NCBI GenBank assembly: GCA_019136035.1
Contig: JAGVUW010000132.1
Span: 1-12,785 of the forward strand
DNA length: 12,785 nucleotides
Source of the DNA: Verrucomicrobiota bacterium
GTDB lineage: Bacteria > Verrucomicrobiota > Lentisphaeria > Oligosphaerales > JAFGRS01
Direction: 5' to 3'
Shown here: positions 6,600-12,785 of the stretch, in pieces
How the letters are laid out: every line of letters begins with the position of its first letter
Position numbering within the stretch: position 1 is the stretch's first letter
Notes under the pieces: generated by a model
Seen by the model: the letters and a program-made list of their open reading frames with translations, nothing else
Database searches by the model: none
What the model was told of the DNA's origin: nothing
Translations under genes and position numbers: made by a program

Positions 6600-7847
6600 T
6601 CAGGTCGCGCTGGCGCCGGTCTCGGCGGGTCCATGGCGGCGGGGCAGGCCGTCGACGCGGAGCTGTGCGAGCAGGACGCCGGTGGCCAGGAGCATGGCCA
6701 TCCAGGGGAGGAGCGCGAAGCTGGTGCGGGCGGCGAGGAAGCCGAAGGCGGGAGGGAGGGTCATCACCCCGAGCATGCCGGCGCCGCCCTGGTAGCCAAT
6801 GAGGGTCGCAGCGGTGACGTCGTCGAAGCGTTCCGGGGCGGCGTGCATCATAGCCGGGTAGAAGGGCGCGGCGGCGAGGCCGAGGAGGCCGATGGCGGCG
6901 AGGGTCAGGGCTGGCGGCAGGGGCATGGCCAGGAGGACGCTGCTGGCGAGGGCGAGGAGGATACTGCCGAGGATCTGGCGCTGGTTGCCGAGGCGGTTGG
7001 CGATGAAGCCCATGAGGAAGCGCCCGAGGGTGAGCATGCCCCAGTAGCCGGCGATGGCGAAGCCGGCGGTACGCGAGTCGATGCCGCGGCAGGTGGTCAG
7101 GAAGGTATGTCCCCAGAGGGCCGTGCCGGCCTCGAGGCCGGTAAAGAGCGCGAACATGCCGGTGCAGCACCAGAAGCGCGCGTCGCGCCGTGGGCGGTCG
7201 GCGGTGCCGAAGCCGGTGGCGGTGTTGGCGCGGCCGCCGCGGCCGGGATGGCCGGGGTCGTTCCAGAGGGCCCGGGTCAGGAGGAAGAGCACGGCCAGGG
7301 ACACCTGCACGGCAGCGATAGCGATGTAGCTCCAGCGCCAGGAGCGGCCGGCGGCGAGCAGGGCGGTGGTCAGGAGAGGCCCGCCGGAGGCGCCGATGCC
7401 CCAGGAGGCATGCAGCCAGCTCATGGCGCGGCTGCTGTAGTGCTTGGCGACGTAGTAGTTCATGCCGGTATCGACGGCGCCCTGCCCGAAGCCGAGAGGG
7501 AGAGCCAGGGCGATGAGGCACCAGAAGGCCGGCGCCAGGCCAAAGCCGAGGAGGGCCAGGCCGGTGACGAAGCCGCAGATCATCAGGAGCCGGGCTGTGC
7601 CGAGGCGGCGCAGGATGGCGCCGCTGGCGAAGCTGGCGATGGCCGAGCAGAGGGTCAGCGCGAGGGTGACGACGCCGGCGCGGTCTACCGGCTGATGCAG
7701 CTCGACGCGCATGGCACTCCAGGCGACGCCGAGAATCGAGTCGGGCAGGCCCAGGCTGACAAAGCCGATGGCGATGAGGCCGAGGAGGAGCCGCGAACGG
7801 CGCCGCCCGGCAGCAGTCCCGGCAGTGGTCTTGGCGACGGTAGTCAC
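6600..7847 (-). CDS. MFS transporter, sugar-type
   Basis: This 415-residue protein starts at GTG 7847 and stops at TGA 6602-6600. Hydrophobic segments throughout fit twelve helices, with a cytoplasmic linker at about 195-223 rich in Arg, Gly and Asp. GLPDSILGVAW (33-43) in the first helix resembles the first-helix signature of fucose/galactose-type MFS proteins. Loop motifs of the G-xxx-x-R-x-G kind follow helix 2 (GAILRRLG, 76-83) and recur in the second half (GRFLMGFIANRLG, 275-287), reflecting the internal duplication of the superfamily. The GTG overlaps the TGA of the beta-helix gene as GTGA, and no Shine-Dalgarno is visible, so translation is probably coupled. The frame is open upstream, but that part is an Arg/Pro-rich shadow. 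A sugar or sugar-acid substrate is plausible; the transport direction and ligand are not established. Confidence 0.85.
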   Translation of the reverse strand: MTTVAKTTAGTAAGRRRSRLLLGLIAIGFVSLGLPDSILGVAWSAMRVELHQPVDRAGVVTLALTLCSAIASFASGAILRRLGTARLLMICGFVTGLALLGFGLAPAFWCLIALALPLGFGQGAVDTGMNYYVAKHYSSRAMSWLHASWGIGASGGPLLTTALLAAGRSWRWSYIAIAAVQVSLAVLFLLTRALWNDPGHPGRGGRANTATGFGTADRPRRDARFWCCTGMFALFTGLEAGTALWGHTFLTTCRGIDSRTAGFAIAGYWGMLTLGRFLMGFIANRLGNQRQILGSILLALASSVLLAMPLPPALTLAAIGLLGLAAAPFYPAMMHAAPERFDDVTAATLIGYQGGAGMLGVMTLPPAFGFLAARTSFALLPWMAMLLATGVLLAQLRVDGLPRRHGPAETGASAT

Positions 7848-10255
7848 GGCGGCGGCGCGGCCGGCGCGGCCTCGAGGGCCTGAGGCGACGACTGCAGGCG
7901 GAGGAGGAATTCCGGGGTCAGGCGCAGGCCCTGCGCCCGGCAGTGCTCGAGGATGTCCAGGCCGAGGGCGGTGTGGAGGTGGCCATGGCGGACGGCGCCG
8001 TTGAGCTGCAGGAAGCCGAGGCGGTCGAGGCGGTCGGGTGACGGGACGCCATCGACGCGCGGGACCTGCACAGTGCAGGCGGTGAGGCGCGTGCCGAGGC
8101 TGCTGTCGAGGGCGAAGGCATCGCCCTCGAAGGCGGCGGCGAGGTCGGGCCGGAAGCGGCACGCGCTGAAGGACAGCTCGCCGCGCAGGCCGGCAGCGGT
8201 GATGCTGTTGATGCCGCAGCGCTCGAACGACGCCGCCGCGATGGCACCGCCGAGGGCGACGACGACATCGTCGCAGTCGACGAAGCGCAGGCGCGGGTGG
8301 AGGGCGCGCTCGGCGGCGTACTCCAGGGGCGTGCTGCCGCGGCCGATGACGAGGTGGGCCTGGTCGGCGTCGCCGGGCTGACGCGGCCGCAGGGGCTCGA
8401 GCTGGACGCGCTCGACGAGGATGTCGCTGTTGGCCTCGAAGCCGCCGGGGGTACAGCCGCCATCGCGGCCGGGGTCGTAGTGCTCCGGCGCGGGGGCCCG
8501 GAAGAGCCGCACACCCGCCGCGCGGCCGGCGACGGCGATGTCGCGGAAGACGATGCGATCGGGGAAGAAGAGCCGCTCGCCGGCGTCCGAGATGCGCGAG
8601 AATGGCGCCAGGTCGAGGAGCCAGCACGGCGCCGTGTTGCCGGGCACGGCGCTGTAGTCGATGCGGAGGTCCTCGATGCGGATGCTGCGCGCGACCCCGA
8701 TCGGGTAGGCGTAGTCGACATCGCGCGGGCGCAGACTCAGCACCGCCGCCGGGCCGGTGCCGTTCGGCTTCAGCGTGCAGCCGCGCAGGCGTATATCGCC
8801 CTGCCAATGCGCCCCGTAGTCCGGCCGGAAGGCGACGAAGGCATTGCCGTGGCGGACCGTGTTCTCGATGCGCAGGGTGCCCCCGCCGGTCACCGAAATG
8901 CCCTTGAAGCCGATGGCGCAGTCGACGATGTCGAGATTCCAGCAGTGGAAGTGCACATCGACGCGGTTCAGCCGGCAGCGCTCCAGGCGGAAGTCCTTGT
9001 TGAGGTTGGTGCCGAAGACGCCCCAGGCGACCCAGCCGGCCTCGGCCGTGAGATTGCGGAAGGTGCACTGCAGCATGCGCGCCCCGCCGATGCCGTAGGT
9101 GCCGTGCTGGACCGGAGTCTGCGGCGCCGGGCGGCTCTTCTCCCAGGGCATGGCGCGGATGTTCTCGAGGGTGACGTCGTAAACGCGGTTCAGGGTGTAG
9201 AAGCCGCTGCGCGGCTCGATGGAGACGTCGCGGCGGCCCTCCTCGAGGCCCATCCACTGCTCGCGGATGACCGTACGGCTGCGCTGCACGGCGATGCCAT
9301 GCTGGTGGTACCCCGGCTGGCTGTTCTCGGGGCTGTCGCCGGAGAAGCGAAAGCCGCCGCCGGAGATGACCAGGTAGGTGTCGTCGCACGGCGTCGCCGT
9401 GATCGCGGTGAAGTCCTTGAAGGCCCAGGCGATGTCGCCGATGATGCGGCCTTCCTCTTCCACATAGAAGAGCTCCTCACGGGCCCAGCCGCGGTTGCCG
9501 GCATAGCCGGCGCGGACGCCGATGCGGTCCTTGTCGTCCAGGACGCTGAAGAGATGTCCGGCGTAGGGCGCCAACTCGGGGATGATCTGGACGCCGGGGC
9601 GGAGGTCGCGCAGGAGCGCCGCCTTGACCGCCTCGTCGGCGGTCAGGACGATGGCCTCGCGGCGGCCGCGCACGACGAAGCGCGGGGCGTTGCGGCGGTT
9701 GTAACGCTCATCGATATGGAAGACCGTGGCGCCCCAGGAAACCGGCGTCTGGATGAGGATGCCGGTCGTCTCGGTGATCCAGAACTCGCCGCTGAGGTTA
9801 ACCACGGGCAGGCCGCGGCGGTTGGCGTAGTCATGGGCGCGGCGGATGGCCTGGCCATCGTCGGACTGGCCATCGCCGCGAGCGCCGAACATGCGGTAGT
9901 TGACCGCCTCGCCCTCCTCGAGGACCGCGACGCGGTCCGGGCCGATCGCCACGACCGCGCCGCCATCGGCGGGAGCCTCGGGCGAGGCGGCCGCGATGCG
10001 GTACAGCGCCGCGCCGCCGTCGCCCGGGCGGTGGTAGCCGAAGGTGCGGGCCCAGTCGCCGACGGCCGCGGGCGCGGCAGCCTGCAGGCTGGGCACGTCC
10101 GGATGCAGCGTCACCGGCCGCGGCGGAGCCGCCGCGGCGCCCTCCTGCGCCTGGAGCGGCTGACTCAGGGCCCCGAGCGACATCGCCATCGCGACGAGGC
10201 CCACACAGGCCGGGCGGCCGCCGGCCGCGCCGGACCACGACGGTGCTGACGCCAT
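7844..10255 (-). CDS. Secreted right-handed beta-helix protein, pectate-lyase-3-like
   Basis: This 803-residue protein has a signal peptide (hydrophobic 17-35, cut near LQAQ at 36). Residues 65-90 (GDWARTFGYHRPGDGGAALY) resemble the N-terminal cap found in many beta-helix and tailspike-like proteins. Residues 118-165 (VNYRMFGARGDGQSDDGQAI) match the Pectate_lyase_3 opening. The remainder has many short strand-turn repeats with C, N and G at turns (FRNLT, LERCRLN, VDCAIGF, RFVDCD, FERCGI, FSACRF), typical of a parallel beta-helix to about residue 760. It may cleave or bind an acidic polysaccharide, but I cannot point to catalytic residues, and a structural or adhesive role is possible. AAGGAG lies 10 nt before the ATG. 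It sits 60 nt after the aminotransferase gene and overlaps the transporter gene by 4 nt. Confidence 0.8.
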   Translation of the reverse strand: MASAPSWSGAAGGRPACVGLVAMAMSLGALSQPLQAQEGAAAAPPRPVTLHPDVPSLQAAAPAAVGDWARTFGYHRPGDGGAALYRIAAASPEAPADGGAVVAIGPDRVAVLEEGEAVNYRMFGARGDGQSDDGQAIRRAHDYANRRGLPVVNLSGEFWITETTGILIQTPVSWGATVFHIDERYNRRNAPRFVVRGRREAIVLTADEAVKAALLRDLRPGVQIIPELAPYAGHLFSVLDDKDRIGVRAGYAGNRGWAREELFYVEEEGRIIGDIAWAFKDFTAITATPCDDTYLVISGGGFRFSGDSPENSQPGYHQHGIAVQRSRTVIREQWMGLEEGRRDVSIEPRSGFYTLNRVYDVTLENIRAMPWEKSRPAPQTPVQHGTYGIGGARMLQCTFRNLTAEAGWVAWGVFGTNLNKDFRLERCRLNRVDVHFHCWNLDIVDCAIGFKGISVTGGGTLRIENTVRHGNAFVAFRPDYGAHWQGDIRLRGCTLKPNGTGPAAVLSLRPRDVDYAYPIGVARSIRIEDLRIDYSAVPGNTAPCWLLDLAPFSRISDAGERLFFPDRIVFRDIAVAGRAAGVRLFRAPAPEHYDPGRDGGCTPGGFEANSDILVERVQLEPLRPRQPGDADQAHLVIGRGSTPLEYAAERALHPRLRFVDCDDVVVALGGAIAAASFERCGINSITAAGLRGELSFSACRFRPDLAAAFEGDAFALDSSLGTRLTACTVQVPRVDGVPSPDRLDRLGFLQLNGAVRHGHLHTALGLDILEHCRAQGLRLTPEFLLRLQSSPQALEAAPAAPPP

Positions 10256-10265
10256 GTCGTTCCGA

Positions 10266-10271
10266 CTCCTT
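10266..10271 (-). promoter_or_regulatory. Ribosome binding site of the beta-helix gene
   Basis: The minus strand reads AAGGAG, then 10 nt, then ATG at 10255-10253. It begins 2 nt after a perfect 14-bp hairpin (10274-10302), so folding upstream could influence access of ribosomes to it. Confidence 0.65.
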
Positions 10272-10273
10272 GA

Positions 10274-10302
10274 CCCGCCGTGCGGCGCCGCCGCACGGCG
10301 GG
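10274..10302 (-). other. Perfect 14-bp intercistronic hairpin before the beta-helix gene
   Basis: CCCGCCGTGCGGCG (10274-10287) and CGCCGCACGGCGGG (10289-10302) are exact reverse complements separated by one base. In RNA this makes an 11-13-bp GC-rich stem with a small loop. It occupies about half of the 60-nt gap between the aminotransferase and beta-helix genes. The minus-strand sequence after it is TCAAGGAG, not a T-run, so it is more likely an mRNA-stability or processing element, or a partial attenuator, than a full terminator. Confidence 0.65.
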
Positions 10303-10315
10303 TGTGGCGCGGTGC

Positions 10316-11518
10316 TCAGAGCTTGCGGACTTCGGCGACGGCCTCGATCAGGGCGGCGCAGAGGTACTCGTTCTGCTCGTCGGTCATGCACGGGTGGATG
10401 GTGGCGCAGAAGAGGCGCTGGCCGATCTCCTCGGAGACCGGCAGGTCGATCGCGCCGACGTGCTGACGGATGAAGGGCACCGTGCTGTGCACCGGCGGAT
10501 TGGCCACCACACAGCCGACGTGGTACTTCTCGCCCATGATGGCGCAGAGGGCATCGCGCTTCTTGCCGGCCCACGCCTTCGGCACCAGCAGGGTGTAGAG
10601 GTAGAAGGTGTGCTTGACGTCGGCCGGGATGTACGGGACGGTCAACTCCGGGACATCCGCCAGGAGCTCATTGCGGCGCAGGGCCAGGCGCAGGCGGCTG
10701 TCGACCATGCTGTCGAGCTTGCGGAGCTGCACCAGGCCGACGGCGGCCTGGACCTTCGTCATCTTGTAGTTCGAGCCCCAGCAGTCGGTGCCGCCGAACT
10801 GGCGCAGGGCGCGCAGGCGCTTGGCGATATCCGGGTCGTGGCAGGTGATCATGCCGCCCTCGCCGAGGGTGGTCATGTTCTTCATGGTGTGGAAGCTGAA
10901 GACGGTCAGCCACTCGCTGGCGCCGATCTTGCGGCCTTTGTAGCCGCCGCCGCAGGCGCGGGCGGCATCGCCGATGACCTTCGCCGGGCCGTACTTGGGG
11001 TGCGGATGCTTGCGGGCGATCTCGAGGTAGTCATCGATCGGCGCCGACATGCCGTTCATGTGCGTCGGCAGGATGGCGCGGGTGCGCGGCGAGATCTTCT
11101 TGGCGACGTCGGCCGGGTCGAGCTGGAAGGTCCGCGGGTCGATCTCGCCGGGCACAAAGCGCCCGCCCTGGCCGATGATCGACATCGGCGCGGCACGGAA
11201 GTTCACTGATGGGGCAATGACCTCGTCGCCGGGCTGCAGGTCGAGGCACATCACCGCCATATCCAGGCCGGATCCGGCCGCGTTGATCGACACCGCATCC
11301 GGGGTGCCGGAGTAGGCCGCGAAGGCCTTCTCGAAGCCCTCGATCTCCGCACAGATGAAGCCGAAGCCGTCGCCCGTCCAGTCCATCGACTGACGGATGG
11401 TCTTGACTACGACCTCGATCTCTTCCTCACCGTACCAGCCGCCGAGATGCGGCTCGCCCCGCCACACGGTCGGCGGCTTGCAGTTGCGGATCAGCTCCTG
11501 ACGGCGATGTGCATCCAT
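10316..11518 (-). CDS. DegT/DnrJ/EryC1/StrS-family PLP-dependent aminotransferase
   Basis: This 400-residue cytoplasmic protein is of normal length for the family. FSFHTMKNMTTLGEGGM (207-223) contains K213, the expected Schiff-base lysine, and matches the family block FSFH..K...GEGG. GDAARACGGGYKGRKIGA (183-200) places D184 where the PLP ring nitrogen is bound. NYKMTKVQAAVGLVQL (250-265) and THMNG (152-156) are further family blocks. Members transfer an amino group to keto-sugars for amino-sugar synthesis, and some act in other pathways. In this catabolic-looking setting the substrate is open. The frame extends upstream to 11770, but ATG 11518 has GAGGAG 8 nt ahead of it. It appears to be the first gene of an operon with the beta-helix and transporter genes, with a plausible promoter at 11667-11695. 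Confidence 0.88.
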   Translation of the reverse strand: MDAHRRQELIRNCKPPTVWRGEPHLGGWYGEEEIEVVVKTIRQSMDWTGDGFGFICAEIEGFEKAFAAYSGTPDAVSINAAGSGLDMAVMCLDLQPGDEVIAPSVNFRAAPMSIIGQGGRFVPGEIDPRTFQLDPADVAKKISPRTRAILPTHMNGMSAPIDDYLEIARKHPHPKYGPAKVIGDAARACGGGYKGRKIGASEWLTVFSFHTMKNMTTLGEGGMITCHDPDIAKRLRALRQFGGTDCWGSNYKMTKVQAAVGLVQLRKLDSMVDSRLRLALRRNELLADVPELTVPYIPADVKHTFYLYTLLVPKAWAGKKRDALCAIMGEKYHVGCVVANPPVHSTVPFIRQHVGAIDLPVSEEIGQRLFCATIHPCMTDEQNEYLCAALIEAVAEVRKL

Positions 11519-11526
11519 GCCCTGCT

Positions 11527-11532
11527 CTCCTC
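11527..11532 (-). promoter_or_regulatory. Ribosome binding site fixing the aminotransferase start
   Basis: The minus strand reads GAGGAG followed by 8 nt and ATG at 11518-11516. It excludes the longer upstream reading, which would add 84 Arg/Gly-rich residues without family similarity. Confidence 0.75.
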
Positions 11533-11666
11533 TGTGGTGTCGACGACAGACCAGCATCGCCGGACCGCCGCCAGACGTCGCCTTGCGACCCACGCACCGA
11601 ACTCGCAGTGGATTCCGCCACGACACCCGCCACTGCCAGCCGGGTGCCGTGCCGGGCTCTCCGGCC

Positions 11667-11695
11667 AATATCGGACGCCTTGCCACGATTGCCAA
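11667..11695 (-). promoter_or_regulatory. Candidate sigma-70-like promoter for the aminotransferase operon
   Basis: On the minus strand TTGGCA (11695-11690; 5 of 6 to the consensus) is followed by exactly 17 nt and GATATT (11672-11667; 4 of 6). Transcription would begin about 11660, leaving a leader of about 140 nt. It lies within the 208-nt gap after the sulfatase gene, so the operon may be expressed independently of that gene. Nothing else recognisable is seen in the gap. Confidence 0.4.
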
Positions 11696-11726
11696 CCCCG
11701 CGATGCTCCCGGCGCGACGACCGGCC

Positions 11727-12785
11727 TCACCCGGGCGGCGGCTGCGGCGTCTCGCGCGGCGAGAGGCCATCCGGGTCGTTGACGCGGATGCCGGGCGGCG
11801 GCCGCAGGGGGCCCTTCAGCAGGGGGTCGTCGGTAGCCTCCATCCAGGCCTGCAGGCGGCCGCGCATCTCCTGGAGGGCCTCGCGGCAGCGCGCGTCGTC
11901 GACCAGGTTATGGGCCTCGTTGGGGTCGTAGACGAGGTCGAAGAGCATCTCGCTGTCGACGGCGCGGCCGGCCCAGTCGTGCTCGAGCCAGACGCTCTTG
12001 CTGGGGCTGTCGTCGCAGTTCGGCAGGACGGGCCGCCGGCGGCCGTCGAAGCGCCGGATGTACTTCCAGCGCCGGGTGCGCACGCCGCGCATGGGCTCGA
12101 GGGCGGCGTGCCAGTTGACCTCGGTGTGGATGGCCTCGTGGATCTCTGCGGCAGAGCCGTCGAGGAGGGGCAGGAGCGAGCGGCCCTCGAGCCAGGACGG
12201 CGCCGGGATGGCGAGCCAGTCGCAGAGAGTCGGGAAGAGGTCGAGGTGGCTGACCATGGCATCGACGACGCGGCCGCCGGCGAACGGCCCCGGCCCGCGC
12301 AGGATGAGCATGACGCCGGTGCCGCTGTCGTGGAGGTTGCACTTCATGCGCGGGAAGGCGATGCCGTGGTCGGTGGTGGCGATGACCAAGGTGTTCGCAG
12401 CCAGGCCGGTGCGCTCGAGGGCGTCCAGGACGGCGCCCATCTTGGCATCGAGGCGGCGGGCGCTGGTCTTGAAGCGCGCCATGTCGAGGCGCGTCTCGGG
12501 GGTGTCGGGCAGCGGCGCGGGCGGCAGGCACCAGCGCGGGTCATCGTCGGGGGTCTCGGTGGGGAACTCGCGGTGCGTGTCGGCGAAGCCCACCGAGAGG
12601 AAGAAGGGCTCCGGGTGCGGCTGCGCGAGCCAGGCGATGGCGGCGGTCTCGGGAGATCGGTTGTCCTGGCTGAGGCACTGGCGATAGCCGATGGTCTGCC
12701 AGGCGTCCGGGCCGTGGGCGATGTGCTGGACGCCGGCGAGGGCCGAGGTGTAGCCCTGCGCATGGAGGGTATGGATGAGGTGCTG
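11727..12785 (-). CDS. S1-type sulfatase, C-terminal part (5' end outside window)
   Basis: The frame is open from the right edge to TGA at 11729-11727, covering 352 residues without the N-terminus. The catalytic CxPSR-type signature that is converted to formylglycine would lie outside the window. Within the fragment, GYTSALAGVQHI (11-22) aligns with the usual GYxTxxxGKxH block, SVGFADTHREF (64-74) with the DxH segment, and TTDHGIAFPRMKCNLHDSG (137-155) with the metal-binding DH (D139, H140) and a following conserved Lys (K148). MLFDLVYDPNEAHNL (280-294) is the typical C-terminal block. The pattern resembles the sulfamidase (SGSH)-like branch. A sulfated glycan substrate is likely, with the enzyme exported. 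Oddity: Val-Gln replaces Lys-x before the conserved His. Confidence 0.88.
   Translation of the reverse strand, partial: QHLIHTLHAQGYTSALAGVQHIAHGPDAWQTIGYRQCLSQDNRSPETAAIAWLAQPHPEPFFLSVGFADTHREFPTETPDDDPRWCLPPAPLPDTPETRLDMARFKTSARRLDAKMGAVLDALERTGLAANTLVIATTDHGIAFPRMKCNLHDSGTGVMLILRGPGPFAGGRVVDAMVSHLDLFPTLCDWLAIPAPSWLEGRSLLPLLDGSAAEIHEAIHTEVNWHAALEPMRGVRTRRWKYIRRFDGRRRPVLPNCDDSPSKSVWLEHDWAGRAVDSEMLFDLVYDPNEAHNLVDDARCREALQEMRGRLQAWMEATDDPLLKGPLRPPPGIRVNDPDGLSPRETPQPPPG

Noticed and set aside
6633..7883. Plus-strand frame of 416 codons
   Set aside because: Antisense to the MFS transporter; the peptide is Glu/Gly/Ala low-complexity, reflecting the hydrophobic codons on the other strand.
7848..9389. 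Upstream extension of the transporter frame
   Set aside because: The extension is Arg/Pro-rich and overlaps the beta-helix gene in another frame. The GTG at 7847 gives a normal-length transporter.
8297..10249. Plus-strand open frame of 650 codons
   Set aside because: Antisense shadow of the beta-helix gene; low-complexity composition with no signal, motif or ribosome binding site.

Overview
The window is GC-rich bacterial DNA carrying seven protein genes. Six are on the minus strand and one, a sugar isomerase, is on the plus strand. The gene content resembles carbohydrate-catabolic islands of environmental PVC-type or related bacteria (Planctomycetota, Lentisphaerota, Armatimonadota, Hydrogenedentota): a sulfatase, secreted hydrolase-like proteins with TIM barrels, a secreted beta-helix protein, a DegT-family aminotransferase, a sugar-type MFS transporter and a xylose-isomerase-like TIM barrel. 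That placement is inferred from gene content and base composition; no rRNA or other marker is present. No tRNA, rRNA, insertion sequence or CRISPR array was seen.

Layout. (1) 1-4936, minus strand: two secreted paralogous glycoside-hydrolase-like proteins. The 782-residue one is transcribed first and the 840+-residue one second, 66 nt apart. The second runs off the left edge close to its natural end. Both carry the same motif, (W/A)DGFxLDxE followed by CxCERCRDAF. (2) 4937-5467: a 531-nt divergent control region with two tandem copies of an approximately 90-bp structured repeat. Each copy has a small and a large hairpin, and base-pair covariation between the copies supports the large one. (3) 5468-6346, plus strand: sugar phosphate isomerase/epimerase family protein. 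(4) 6347-6599: convergent spacer with a short CGCAGAGG-type repeat. (5) 11518-6600, minus strand: an apparent three-gene operon of DegT-family aminotransferase, secreted right-handed beta-helix (pectate-lyase-like) protein and MFS sugar-type transporter. The last two overlap in a GTGA, and a perfect 14-bp hairpin sits against the ribosome binding site of the middle gene. (6) 11727-12785, minus strand: the C-terminal part of a secreted-type S1 sulfatase that runs off the right edge.

How they may work together (inference). The sulfatase would desulfate a polysaccharide or glycan, and the two hydrolase-like proteins and the beta-helix protein would bind or cut it outside the cytoplasm. The MFS protein would import a released sugar, and the isomerase and perhaps the aminotransferase would process sugars inside. 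The substrate cannot be read from the sequence. The most unusual items are the covarying tandem hairpin repeat in the divergent promoter region, the intercistronic hairpin in the aminotransferase operon, the pairing of a DegT enzyme with a secreted beta-helix protein and a transporter, and the tandem Cys-motif TIM-barrel paralogues with unrelated N-terminal modules.
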